Assembly: GCA_966211965.1 (NCBI GenBank)
Contig: CBIHON010000064.1
Coordinates: forward strand, 1 to 21,803
Origin: CBIHON01 sp966211965
Lineage (GTDB): Bacteria; Pseudomonadota; Gammaproteobacteria; Burkholderiales; Burkholderiaceae_D
Direction: 5' to 3'
DNA length: 21,803 nt
A program made the translations under genes and the position numbers. The notes under the pieces are model-generated. The model was not told where the DNA came from and searched no databases. It saw nothing but the letters and a program-made list of their open reading frames with translations. Positions 14,163-21,753 of the stretch are shown one piece after another; position 1 is the first letter of the stretch, and every line of letters begins with the position of its first letter.

Positions 14163-15032
14163 ATGATGCATCCGGAATACATTCTCACCTTGTCCTGCCT
14201 CGATCAACGTGGCATCGTCCATCGCGTCTCCGGATTTTTAGCGGACCATGGCTGCAACATTATCGATTCCGCGCAATTCGGCGATGCGCAGTCTGCACTG
14301 TTTTTCATGCGCGTTCATTTTGCGGCGGAAAATGCATCGATTTCCGATAGCGGATTGCGTGCCGATTTCGCCGCGCTGGCCGAGGCCATGCAAATGAATT
14401 GGCAATTGAATGACGCACGCAAAAAGCCGCGCATGATGCTGATGGTGTCGAAGATCGGGCATTGCCTGAACGATTTGCTATTCCGTTACAAGAGCGGCTT
14501 GCTGCCGGTGGAGATCCCGGCGATCGTGTCCAACCATACCGATTTTTATCAGCTTGCAGCAAGCTACAACATCCCTTTCCATCATTTGCCGCTGGTACCG
14601 GGCGCCTCAGCCGAAGCCAAGCGCGCACAGGAAGCGCGCGTGATGGAAATCGTGCAAACCAACGAAATCGACTTGGTGGTGTTGGCGCGCTACATGCAAA
14701 TTTTATCGCCGGAGATGTGCCACGCATTGAGGGGACGTGCGATCAATATCCATCACTCCTTCCTGCCCAGCTTCAAAGGCGCAAAACCGTATTACCAAGC
14801 GCATGAGCGCGGGGTCAAGCTGATCGGCGCGACGGCGCATTTTGTGACAGGCGATCTGGATGAGGGGCCGATCATCGAACAGGACGTGGAACGGGTCGAT
14901 CATGCGATGGGGCCGGATATCTTGACCGCAATCGGACGCGATGTCGAATGCGTGGTGTTGGCGCGGGCGGTCAAGTGGTTTGTCGAACACCGGATTTTAT
15001 TGAATGGACATAAGACGGTGGTGTTCAAGTAG
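14163..15032 (+). CDS. purU: Formyltetrahydrofolate deformylase
   Basis: A 289-residue enzyme that hydrolyses 10-formyl-tetrahydrofolate to formate and tetrahydrofolate, balancing one-carbon pools. An N-terminal ACT domain covers about 6-85 (YILTLSCLDQRGIVHRVSGF). The C-terminal formyltransferase-like domain includes VSNHTDFY, INIHHSFLPSF (194-204) with Asn195 and His197, and LDEGPIIEQ with Asp233, matching the Asn-His-Asp active site of the fold. The length is normal. Two ATGs (14163 and 14166) are adjacent and cannot be separated; neither has a clear Shine-Dalgarno sequence. It is convergent with the MocR gene. Confidence 0.96.
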   Translation: MMHPEYILTLSCLDQRGIVHRVSGFLADHGCNIIDSAQFGDAQSALFFMRVHFAAENASISDSGLRADFAALAEAMQMNWQLNDARKKPRMMLMVSKIGHCLNDLLFRYKSGLLPVEIPAIVSNHTDFYQLAASYNIPFHHLPLVPGASAEAKRAQEARVMEIVQTNEIDLVVLARYMQILSPEMCHALRGRAINIHHSFLPSFKGAKPYYQAHERGVKLIGATAHFVTGDLDEGPIIEQDVERVDHAMGPDILTAIGRDVECVVLARAVKWFVEHRILLNGHKTVVFK

Positions 15033-15090
15033 CCGTTTCAAGCCGCGAGTTCCGAACGCGGTTGACAGTCACTTCAGGCAAAAGCATCGT

Positions 15091-15112
15091 CGTCTCGGCG
15101 TACGCCGGGACG
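15091..15112. repeat. Palindromic hairpin between purU and mocR
   Basis: CGTCTCGGCG (15091-15100) pairs with CGCCGGGACG (15103-15112) across a 2-base centre, with one G-T pair. The form resembles the common 'CGTC-CCGGCGTACGCCGG-GACG' dispersed palindromes of betaproteobacterial genomes. Lying between convergent genes, it may also help to end transcription, though no T-tract is present. Confidence 0.55.
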
Positions 15113-15147
15113 ATCGATGAAGACGGAACTTGACGCTTTTTTCCGGC

Positions 15148-16566
15148 TTAGTTCAAATCGCAATCCCGCACGATCTTCCCAAGACTTTTTACGCTCTCTT
15201 CGATCTCTGTACTCCACGGATTGGCGCAACTCAGCCGAATGTAATGATCGAATCTTCCGGAGTTCGAAAACATCAGGCCCGGTGCAATCCCGATCGACTG
15301 CCTGCGCGCTGCTTCAAACACCCGCCGGGACGAAATGCCATCCGGCAGCGCAATCCATAACAGATAGCCGCCTTGCGGACTGGAGACTCTGGTTCCGGCC
15401 GGGAAATACTTTCGTACTGCGGTGATCATCAGGTCGGTTTGCTTTTTGACGCCACTTCTGAACCTGCGCATGTGGTGATCGTAATTCCCGTTTTGCATGA
15501 ATTCGGCAATCGCCGCTTGCGCCAGTTCCGGCGTTACGATCGAACTGGTCAGCTTGAGCATTTCAACGCGCGCGCTCCATCGGCCCGCCACGATCCAGCC
15601 TAGCCGAAGGCCCGGCGCCAATGTCTTGGTGACCGAATTGCAAAGCATGACATTGCCGGTCTTGTCGAAGGATTTGGCAGCAAGCGGCCGGCGCTCGCCG
15701 AAAAAGATGTCTCCGTATACATCGTCCTCGATCAAGGGGATGCCGCGTTTCTCCAGCATCTGTACTACCTGCTGCTTGTTTTCGTCAGGCATCAGGCTGC
15801 CGAGCGGATTATGGAAATTCGGCATCAGGACCACTGCCTGCACGGCTCCCGGCGTTCCTGTTGCAAGATCGAGCGCACTGAGGGAAATGCCGGTTACGGG
15901 GCTAGCCGGGATTTCCAAGGCGCGCAACCCCAGGGTTTCCAATATCTGCAGAATGCCGAAATAGGTGGGCGACTCGACGGCTACCGTATCGCCGGGTTGG
16001 GTCACGGCGCGTAATGCGAGATTCAGTGACTCAGTGCTGCCGCTGGTGATGACAATTTCTTCGGGATGAAAACGGCAACCGGTATCGAGTGTGCGGCGCG
16101 CGATCTGGGCCTTGAATTCGGTGTGGCCGGTTCCGGTCGGGTAGTTGGTCAGGATTTCAGGACGTTTGCGGGTCAGGCTGGAGATCAGTTGCTGCAGCTT
16201 CGCCGTCGGATAGATTGCGGCCGGGCCGGTGGCGATATCCAGGCGTATCCTGCAACTGCTGCGCGCCAAGTGCATCAGTTCGAACACCGTCTGGTTCATG
16301 CCGTGGCTGTGCTCCTGCACTTCGGCCGGAACCGCCGGCATGGATCGTTTGCCTTTCACGAAATAGCCGGACTTGGGCCTGGCCTCGATCAACGAAATGT
16401 TTTCGAGATGGCGATAAGTCTGCAGCGCAGTCGACATGCTCACCTTGTGCTGGGTAGCCAGGTTGCGTACGGAAGGCAGGCGGTCGCCCGGCCGCAGCGT
16501 GCCGCTCTCGATTGCTTCCGCAATATGGCGGGCAAGCTGCTGGTAAAGAGGGGGCGCTGAAGTCAT
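15148..16566 (-). CDS. MocR-type GntR/aminotransferase regulator
   Basis: A 472-residue fusion of an N-terminal GntR winged helix-turn-helix (about 4-72, PLYQQLARHIAEAIESGTL ... GDRLPSVRNLA) with a class I aminotransferase-like domain (about 105-465). The PLP site is intact: Asn253 in NFHNPLG, Asp282 in EDDVYGD, and the Schiff-base lysine Lys314 in SVTKTLAPG. MocR proteins normally sense PLP or an amino compound and regulate a divergent neighbour. I chose the ATG at 16566 (MTSAPPLYQQLARHI) because it gives the family N-terminus; the frame is open to 16668 and the ribosome binding site is weak. The divergent BenE-family transporter is the likely target. Confidence 0.92.
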   Translation of the reverse strand: MTSAPPLYQQLARHIAEAIESGTLRPGDRLPSVRNLATQHKVSMSTALQTYRHLENISLIEARPKSGYFVKGKRSMPAVPAEVQEHSHGMNQTVFELMHLARSSCRIRLDIATGPAAIYPTAKLQQLISSLTRKRPEILTNYPTGTGHTEFKAQIARRTLDTGCRFHPEEIVITSGSTESLNLALRAVTQPGDTVAVESPTYFGILQILETLGLRALEIPASPVTGISLSALDLATGTPGAVQAVVLMPNFHNPLGSLMPDENKQQVVQMLEKRGIPLIEDDVYGDIFFGERRPLAAKSFDKTGNVMLCNSVTKTLAPGLRLGWIVAGRWSARVEMLKLTSSIVTPELAQAAIAEFMQNGNYDHHMRRFRSGVKKQTDLMITAVRKYFPAGTRVSSPQGGYLLWIALPDGISSRRVFEAARRQSIGIAPGLMFSNSGRFDHYIRLSCANPWSTEIEESVKSLGKIVRDCDLN

Positions 16567-16605
16567 TCTGTCGTTGCGATGCGGGTTGTCGAATTCATTG
16601 TCCGG

Positions 16606-16620
16606 TACAGATTCACTGTA
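16606..16620. promoter_or_regulatory. Candidate operator for the MocR regulator
   Basis: TACAG (16606-16610) and CTGTA (16616-16620) form an inverted repeat across ATTCA, 40 bases before the regulator's start and inside the divergent intergenic region. GntR-type regulators bind short inverted or direct repeats. This is a guess from position and symmetry. Confidence 0.35.
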
Positions 16621-16779
16621 AATCATACGGAACAGATGGGAAACAAGCTGTTCTGTAACGCAAAACAAAACGGATCGCTATGTCTGTGCGCTTCGGCTGC
16701 AAATTCGTATCCTTGGTTTGTCGCGAATAGATGTTTGAACCATGTACTCGCAATCGAATTTTCATACCAGGAGCCGCAC

Positions 16780-17988
16780 ATGAAAAAAGATATTTCACTA
16801 TCCGCCATTATCGCAGGACTGATCGCCGTGATCATTTCCTATGCCGGTCCGCTCGTCATCGTGTTTCAGGCGGCCAAGACAGCGCATCTGGACAATGCGC
16901 AGTTGTCCTCATGGATCTGGGCGATCTCGATGGGCGCCGGCGTGACCGGGATCGTCCTCAGCCTGCGCTATCGCGCACCGGTGATCACTGCATGGTCGAC
17001 TCCCGGCGCAGCCTTGCTGGTGGCGAGCCTGGGCGGCGTCTCATATCCGGAAGCGATCGGCGCCTTTATCTTTTCGTCCGTGGTCATCACTTTGCTGGGC
17101 TGGAGCGGATTGTTCGACAAGATCATGCAGCATATTCCGAAAACCATCGCGGCGGCGATGCTGGCCGGTATCCTGTTCCGCTTCGGCGTCGACGTGTTCA
17201 CCTCGGTGAAGCAGCAACCGGCGCTGGTCATCATCATGTTCCTGGGCTATCTGGTTTTCAAGCGGTTGACGCCGCGTTATGCAATCGTGTGCGTGCTGCT
17301 GCTGGGTTCGGCCTTCGCCGCAGCGACCGGGCAAATGGTCTTTGACAACTTTCACGTGAGCCTGGCGGCACCTGTCTTCACCTGGCCGCAGTTTTCTCTC
17401 GGCGCGATTGTCAGCGTCGGGATTCCGCTCTGTATCGTGACAATGACGGGGCAGTACGTGCCCGGGATCGCGGTATTGCGTACTGCCGGTTACCAGGTGC
17501 CCGCCAATCCTCTGGTGAGCGTGACCGGACTGGGGGCGATCTTGTTGGCGCCCTTCGGTTCGCACGGCTTGAATCTGGCCGCGATCACGGCGGCGATCTG
17601 CACCGGCCGCGAGGCGCATGAAGAGGCGAGCAAGCGTTATATCGCCGGGATTGCCTGCGGCGCGTTTTACATCCTGATCGGTTCTTTCGGCGCGACGCTG
17701 GCAGCCTTGTTTTTCGCACTGCCGAAAGAGCTGGTTGCGGCCATCGCCGGGCTGGCCTTGTTCGGCGCCATCATGAACGGTTTGAGTGCTGCGATGGCAG
17801 AGGACAAGCAGCGCGAGGGGGCTCTGATCACCTTTTTGGTGACGGCGTCGAATGTAAGCTTTCTGGGATTGGGGGCGGCATTCTGGGGATTGGTGGTAGG
17901 GCTGTTTGCGAGCCTCGTTTTGAGCGGCAAGCTGAAATGGAACCCTCTCGAAATTTTGAAAGGTGGAACGGCGAAGTCGTTGCAATAA
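16780..17988 (+). CDS. BenE family (benzoate/H+ symporter-like) transporter
   Basis: A 402-residue inner-membrane protein made of about 11-12 hydrophobic helices. The family features are the N-terminus SAIIAGLIAVIISYAGPLVIVFQAA and the segment SLRYRAPVITAWSTPGAALL (about 60-80), which is strongly conserved in BenE. CAGGAG lies 6-8 bases before the ATG at 16780; the open frame extends upstream but without family resemblance. No benzoate degradation genes are nearby, and the divergent MocR regulator suggests an amino or vitamin-like ligand instead, so the substrate is open. An intrinsic terminator follows at 18013-18041. Confidence 0.92.
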   Translation: MKKDISLSAIIAGLIAVIISYAGPLVIVFQAAKTAHLDNAQLSSWIWAISMGAGVTGIVLSLRYRAPVITAWSTPGAALLVASLGGVSYPEAIGAFIFSSVVITLLGWSGLFDKIMQHIPKTIAAAMLAGILFRFGVDVFTSVKQQPALVIIMFLGYLVFKRLTPRYAIVCVLLLGSAFAAATGQMVFDNFHVSLAAPVFTWPQFSLGAIVSVGIPLCIVTMTGQYVPGIAVLRTAGYQVPANPLVSVTGLGAILLAPFGSHGLNLAAITAAICTGREAHEEASKRYIAGIACGAFYILIGSFGATLAALFFALPKELVAAIAGLALFGAIMNGLSAAMAEDKQREGALITFLVTASNVSFLGLGAAFWGLVVGLFASLVLSGKLKWNPLEILKGGTAKSLQ

Positions 17989-18012
17989 CCCTGTGGTGTC
18001 GCGGTGCATGGA

Positions 18013-18041
18013 GGAGGGGCAGGTCGCATGCCCTTCCTTTT
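18013..18041 (+). terminator. Intrinsic terminator after the BenE-type gene
   Basis: GGAGGGGCA (18013-18021) pairs with TGCCCTTCC (18029-18037) with one G-T pair across a GGTCGCA loop, followed by TTTT. It lies 25 bases after the transporter stop and before the convergent esterase. Confidence 0.75.
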
Positions 18042-18064
18042 CGCACCCATCCGCATCCCTCTCC

Positions 18065-18727
18065 TCAAGCCAGCACGCGCTTCAACCAGGTACCGATATC
18101 ATCAATCTCTTCCACGCAAACCGAATGCTGCATCATGTACTCATGCCATTCGACCTGATAGCCGAGCGAGAGCAGCAAGTCGCGCGACTTTTCCGCCCGG
18201 TCGACCGGGATCACCGGATCACCGCGCCCATGCGCCAGGAAAATCGGCGTATCGCGATTCGCGCCATGGCGCTCGGCGGCGACCGTCGCGTAGAGCGGTA
18301 CATAGCCGGACAGGCATAGCAGGCCGGCCAGTTTTTCCGGATGACGCAAACCGGTTTGCAGAGCCATCGCGCAGCCTTGCGAGAAGCCTGCCAGCACGAT
18401 GCGATCGGCCTTGATGCCGCGCGCTTTTTCCTGCGCGATCAATTCTTCAATCATCGCCTGCGATTTGCGCAAACCGGTTTCGTCTTCGCGTTTAACCAGG
18501 TCAGTGCCGAGGATGTCGTACCAGGCGCGCATCACGAAACCGCCGTTGATGGTAACCGGCATGGTCGGCGCGTGCGGGAAGACGAAGCGGATCGGCGGAC
18601 AGCCGCTCAGGTCCAGTTCGTTTACGATCGGTACGAAATCGGAGCCGTCGGCGCCGAGGCCGTGCATCCAGATGACGGAGACGGTGGGATTGGGGCCGGA
18701 TTCGATTTGGATGGTTTCGAGGGGCAT
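18065..18727 (-). CDS. Alpha/beta-hydrolase carboxylesterase
   Basis: A 220-residue cytoplasmic serine hydrolase of the phospholipase/carboxylesterase (EstB, acyl-protein thioesterase-like) family. The catalytic triad is Ser116 in GFSQG, Asp170 in HGRGDPVIP and His201 in MMQHSVCVEEI. WMHGLGADGSDFVPIV (20-35) forms the oxyanion region. The length is typical. The ATG at 18727 is the family start, though no strong Shine-Dalgarno sequence is visible. Upstream lies a pair of inverted dispersed repeats. Natural substrate unknown; short-chain esters are usual for the family. Confidence 0.95.
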   Translation of the reverse strand: MPLETIQIESGPNPTVSVIWMHGLGADGSDFVPIVNELDLSGCPPIRFVFPHAPTMPVTINGGFVMRAWYDILGTDLVKREDETGLRKSQAMIEELIAQEKARGIKADRIVLAGFSQGCAMALQTGLRHPEKLAGLLCLSGYVPLYATVAAERHGANRDTPIFLAHGRGDPVIPVDRAEKSRDLLLSLGYQVEWHEYMMQHSVCVEEIDDIGTWLKRVLA

Positions 18728-18817
18728 GTTGTTCGGATAAAGGATGTTGAAGATGGTGAGGTTTTATTTCCTCTCCTGCGAGCTGAGGTTGATTCACATT
18801 TCGCAGGACCGATAAGT

Positions 18818-18911
18818 TCCCTCCCTTTCAAAGGAGAGGGTTAGAGTGGGGATGGGTGAATTTGCTGCCGAAACCCATCCATCTCATCCCTTCCCCCTTG
18901 AAAGCGGAGGA
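18818..18911. repeat. Inverted pair of GC-rich dispersed repeats (REPIN-like)
   Basis: Copy A (18818-18857) has core CCCTCCCTTTCAAAGGAGAGGG followed by TTAGAGTGGGGATGGG in parts; copy B (18873-18911) is the same unit in reverse orientation (CCCATCCATCTCATCCC then TTCCCCCTTGAAAGCGGAGG). The two together could fold into one large stem with each core forming its own hairpin. This is the organisation of REP doublets, between the esterase and mogA genes. Confidence 0.7.
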
Positions 18912-18983
18912 ATCTAAAACTCTCGCCGCGCCTGATTTTCCGGACTTGAGGGTAATCATCAGTTCCCGCTGGAGAGGAAACGT

Positions 18984-19673
18984 TCATTGTTGTTTGACGC
19001 GTATTGCGGATTTTGGCCGGAAGGCTTTGCACACGGCCTCGTTGGTTTCGATATACGGGCCGCCGATCAGGTCGATGCAATAAGGCACCGCGGCGAAAAT
19101 TCCCGCTACCGCCTGCGCGCCATCCGCATCTTTCAAACCTTCCAGCGTCTCCTTGATCGATTTCGGCTGCCCGGGCAGATTCATGATGAGCGCGGCGTGA
19201 TCCGGCGTCTCGCGTATTACTGCCACCTGCCGCGACAAGATCGCGGTCGGCACGAATTTCAAGCTGATCTGCCGCATTTGCTCGCCGAAGCCGGGCATCT
19301 CCTTGGTGCCGACCGCGAGCGTCGCTTCCGGCGTCACGTCGCGCCGAGCCGGGCCGGTGCCGCCGGTGGTCAGGACCAGGTCGCATCGCTGCACGTCGAC
19401 CAGTTCGATCAAGGCTTGTTCGATCGCTTCGCGCTCATCGGGTATCAGGCGCGTTTCCATTTTCCACGGGCTGCTCAAGGCGGAGGAGAACCAGTCGCGC
19501 AATGCAGGAATGCCCTGATCTTGATACACCCCGGCAAAGGCGCGATCGGAGATGGATACCAGACCGATCAGCAACTCCGTCCGATCCGAGGCGCGCAGCG
19601 ATTCATGGCGCTCCCCTTGCCCGCTTGCGGGAGACGAGGGGAGGGCAGGATTACTCTTCTTCGGATTCGTCAT
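18984..19673 (-). CDS. mogA: Molybdopterin adenylyltransferase MogA
   Basis: Adenylylates molybdopterin before molybdenum insertion. The body closely follows E. coli MogA: IGLVSISDRAFAGVYQDQGIPAL, the substrate-binding TTGGTGPARRDVTPEATLAV, EMPGFGEQMRQISL and LPGQPKSIKETLEG. From the ATG at 19673 the protein has 229 residues, about 34 more than the usual 195. The extra N-terminus (SNPALPSSPASGQGERHE) is the in-frame translation of a dispersed repeat. A TTG at 19572-19574 would give 196 residues and could be the true start. The ATG lies inside the end of darP (23-base overlap), so the two genes are probably translationally coupled. Confidence 0.92.
   Translation of the reverse strand: MTNPKKSNPALPSSPASGQGERHESLRASDRTELLIGLVSISDRAFAGVYQDQGIPALRDWFSSALSSPWKMETRLIPDEREAIEQALIELVDVQRCDLVLTTGGTGPARRDVTPEATLAVGTKEMPGFGEQMRQISLKFVPTAILSRQVAVIRETPDHAALIMNLPGQPKSIKETLEGLKDADGAQAVAGIFAAVPYCIDLIGGPYIETNEAVCKAFRPKSAIRVKQQ
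19609..19648. repeat. GC-rich dispersed repeat at the darP-mogA junction
   Basis: CTCCCCTTGCCCGCTTGCGGGAGACGAGGGGAGGG in parts: a CCCGC/GCGGG core flanked by CTCCCC and GGGGAG arms. It starts right after the darP stop and lies inside the mogA frame. It belongs to the same repeat style as the copies at 1267-1305 and 18818-18911. Confidence 0.65.
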
Positions 19674-20253
19674 GTTCGTCAGGCGCCGCTGCGGGTTTGG
19701 CTTGCAACTGCTTCAGGATCTGGAAAATTTCGCGATACGATTTCGGCGGTTTGTTTTCGGCCTGTTCCTTGCGTGCGTTACGGATCAGGGTGCGCAAATG
19801 CTGCGCATCGAGTTCGGGATGCTGGCTCAGCAATTCGGTCAGCGCGGCATCATTGGCCAGCAGTTTTTCGCGGCGTTTTTCGAGCGCATGCATCGCCGCG
19901 GTATCAGCCTTGGAAAGACCTTTCCAACTGTCGATGGTGCGCTGGATGAGAGCGACTTCTTCCTCATCGAGCGTGCGCATTTTTTTTCCGACGAATTGCA
20001 ATTGCCTGCGGCGCCCCTCGTGATCCTTGATGAGCTGGCATTCGAGGATGGCATCGCGCACGTCCTCCGGCATCGGCACGCGCTTGACACGATCACGCGG
20101 TTCAGCCACCAGGTCTTCGCCCAGCTTTTGCAGCGCGGTCATTTCGCGCTTCAGTTGTGATTTGGAGGGACGCTCGTATTGTTGATCGAATTCGGAGGAT
20201 TGGAAGCCGCAAGAGCCTCGATTGGGATTTGGCATGATGTTGGATGTGGCCAT
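19651..20253 (-). CDS. darP: Ribosome maturation protein DarP (YjgA, DUF615)
   Basis: A 200-residue, highly charged helical protein of the YjgA/DUF615 family. In E. coli the protein joins late 50S subunit assembly. The family features are the early PSKSQLKREMTALQKLGEDLV, the middle IKDHEGRRRQLQFVGKKMR (about 74-93) and the C-terminal RNARKEQAENKPPKSYREIFQILK. The acidic tail (DEHDESEEE) ends 3 bases before a dispersed repeat. The start at 20253 precedes the domain by about 30 residues and could be slightly upstream or downstream of the true one. It is divergent from pmbA and overlaps mogA, a gene order common in betaproteobacteria. Confidence 0.93.
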   Translation of the reverse strand: MATSNIMPNPNRGSCGFQSSEFDQQYERPSKSQLKREMTALQKLGEDLVAEPRDRVKRVPMPEDVRDAILECQLIKDHEGRRRQLQFVGKKMRTLDEEEVALIQRTIDSWKGLSKADTAAMHALEKRREKLLANDAALTELLSQHPELDAQHLRTLIRNARKEQAENKPPKSYREIFQILKQLQAKPAAAPDEHDESEEE

Positions 20254-20268
20254 TCAGTAAACGACTGC

Positions 20269-20274
20269 TATGAT
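20269..20274 (+). promoter_or_regulatory. Possible extended -10 box for pmbA
   Basis: TGCTATGAT gives an extended -10 (TATGAT at 20269-20274) in the darP-pmbA divergent region. It would produce a leader of about 70 bases that includes the hairpin at 20296-20328. Match by eye. Confidence 0.35.
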
Positions 20275-20295
20275 AACTGCTTTGCCAGCCATTGC

Positions 20296-20328
20296 GGGAC
20301 AGAGTTAAGCGAAGCGCTACTCCGTCCC
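20296..20328 (+). promoter_or_regulatory. Leader hairpin upstream of pmbA
   Basis: GGGAC (20296-20300) pairs with GTCCC (20324-20328), GAGT (20302-20305) with ACTC (20319-20322), and AGCG (20308-20311) with CGCT (20315-20318) around an AAG loop, with one mismatch and a 2-base bulge. It ends 25 bases before the pmbA start and has no T-tract, so a terminator is unlikely. It may stabilise or regulate the message. Confidence 0.45.
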
Positions 20329-20353
20329 CAACATTATGTCAACATTCTGAAAA

Positions 20354-21724
20354 ATGCTCATGAGCGACTCCATATTTACCCACAGTCAAGACCAGTTGAA
20401 GCAACTCGCCCGGGATGTGTTGCGTTTCGCACAAGAAAAAGGCGCCTCCGATGCCGCTGTCGAAATCAGCGAGGGCAGCGGCTTGTCGGTTACCGTGCGC
20501 AAGGGCAAGATCGAAACCATCGAGCAAAACAAGGACAAGGGCATCGGCGTCACCGTGTACCTGGGCCAGGACAAGCATGTGCGGCGCGGCAACGCGAGCA
20601 CTTCCGATTTCTCGCAAAAGTCCTTGCAGGACACGGTGGAGGCCGCCTACAACATCGCGCGCTTCACCGCCGAGGACGATTGCGCCGGACTGCCCGATGC
20701 CGATACGCTCGAAATGCAGCCGCGCGACCTGCAGCTCTGCTATCCGTGGTTGCTCTCGACCGAGGAAGCGGTCGAACTGGCCAAGCGCTGCGAAGCGGCG
20801 GCCTTCGCCGTCGATCCCCGCATCACCAATAGCGAAGGCGCCGGTGTCTATGCGCAGCAATCCCATTTCGTCGCAGCCAATACGCGCGGCTTCATCGGCG
20901 GCTATCCCTATTCGCGCCATACCGTATCGGTGGCGCCGATCGCCGGCAAGGGAGCCAACATGCAGCGCGACGATTGGTACTCCTCGGCACGCGATGCCAA
21001 AAAACTGGCGAAGCCGGAAGCGATCGGACGCTACGCGGCCGAGCGCGCATTGGCGCGGTTGAATGCACGCAAGCTCGATACGCGCAAGTGCCCGGTCCTG
21101 TTCGAGGCGCCTTTGGCGGCCGGCTTGCTGGGTTCGTTCGTGCAGGCGGTGTCGGGCGGCGCGCTGTATCGCAAGTCGACCTTCCTGCTCGATTCGCTGG
21201 ACAAGCAAATATTCGCGCCCGATATCCAGATCGTCGAAGATCCGCATGTGGTGGGCGCGGTCGGTTCGGCGCCCTTCGACGAGGAGGGCGTCAAGACCAA
21301 CCGGCGCGACGTGGTGAAGGACGGCGTGGTGCAGGGCTATTTCCTCTCGACTTATTCCGCGCGCAAGCTGGGCATGAAGACTACCGGCAATGCGGGCGGT
21401 TCGCACAACCTGTCTCTGATCTCTTCCTTGACCAGGCCGGGCGACAACTTCAAGGCCATGCTGAAGAAGCTGGATACCGGTCTGTTGGTGACCGAGCTGA
21501 TGGGGCAGGGCGTCAACTACGTGACCGGCGATTATTCGCGCGGCGCATCCGGCTATTGGGTCGAGAAAGGGGTGATCCAATACCCGGTCGAGGAAATCAC
21601 GATTGCCGGAAACATGAAAGATATGTTCCGCCAGATCGTTGCAGTCGGCGCCGACGTATTGGTGCGCGGCACCAAGCAGACCGGCTCTCTCCTGGTCGAA
21701 AGCATGACGGTTGCCGGTAACTGA
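20354..21724 (+). CDS. pmbA: Metalloprotease accessory subunit PmbA/TldE
   Basis: A 456-residue TldD/PmbA-family protein. TldE pairs with TldD to form a heterodimeric protease that trims microcin precursors and degrades unfolded peptides; TldE itself lacks the HExxxH zinc motif, and none is seen here. Conserved blocks are DAAVEISEGSGLSVTVRKGKIE (N-terminal), YRKSTFLLDSLDKQIF, RRDVVKDGVVQGYFLSTYSARKLG, and the C-terminal TGLLVTELMGQGVNYVTGDYSRGASGYWVE. Two ATGs (20354, 20360) are equally possible and neither has a good Shine-Dalgarno sequence. No tldD lies in the window. It is divergent from darP. Confidence 0.96.
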   Translation: MLMSDSIFTHSQDQLKQLARDVLRFAQEKGASDAAVEISEGSGLSVTVRKGKIETIEQNKDKGIGVTVYLGQDKHVRRGNASTSDFSQKSLQDTVEAAYNIARFTAEDDCAGLPDADTLEMQPRDLQLCYPWLLSTEEAVELAKRCEAAAFAVDPRITNSEGAGVYAQQSHFVAANTRGFIGGYPYSRHTVSVAPIAGKGANMQRDDWYSSARDAKKLAKPEAIGRYAAERALARLNARKLDTRKCPVLFEAPLAAGLLGSFVQAVSGGALYRKSTFLLDSLDKQIFAPDIQIVEDPHVVGAVGSAPFDEEGVKTNRRDVVKDGVVQGYFLSTYSARKLGMKTTGNAGGSHNLSLISSLTRPGDNFKAMLKKLDTGLLVTELMGQGVNYVTGDYSRGASGYWVEKGVIQYPVEEITIAGNMKDMFRQIVAVGADVLVRGTKQTGSLLVESMTVAGN

Positions 21725-21753
21725 GGTTTTTGTCACGCTTGAGTGCGAACAGC

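Noticed and set aside
20339..21736. 465-codon minus-strand frame covering all of pmbA
   Set aside because: Its extent mirrors pmbA, and such long antisense frames arise from biased codon use in GC-rich genes. No motif supports it.
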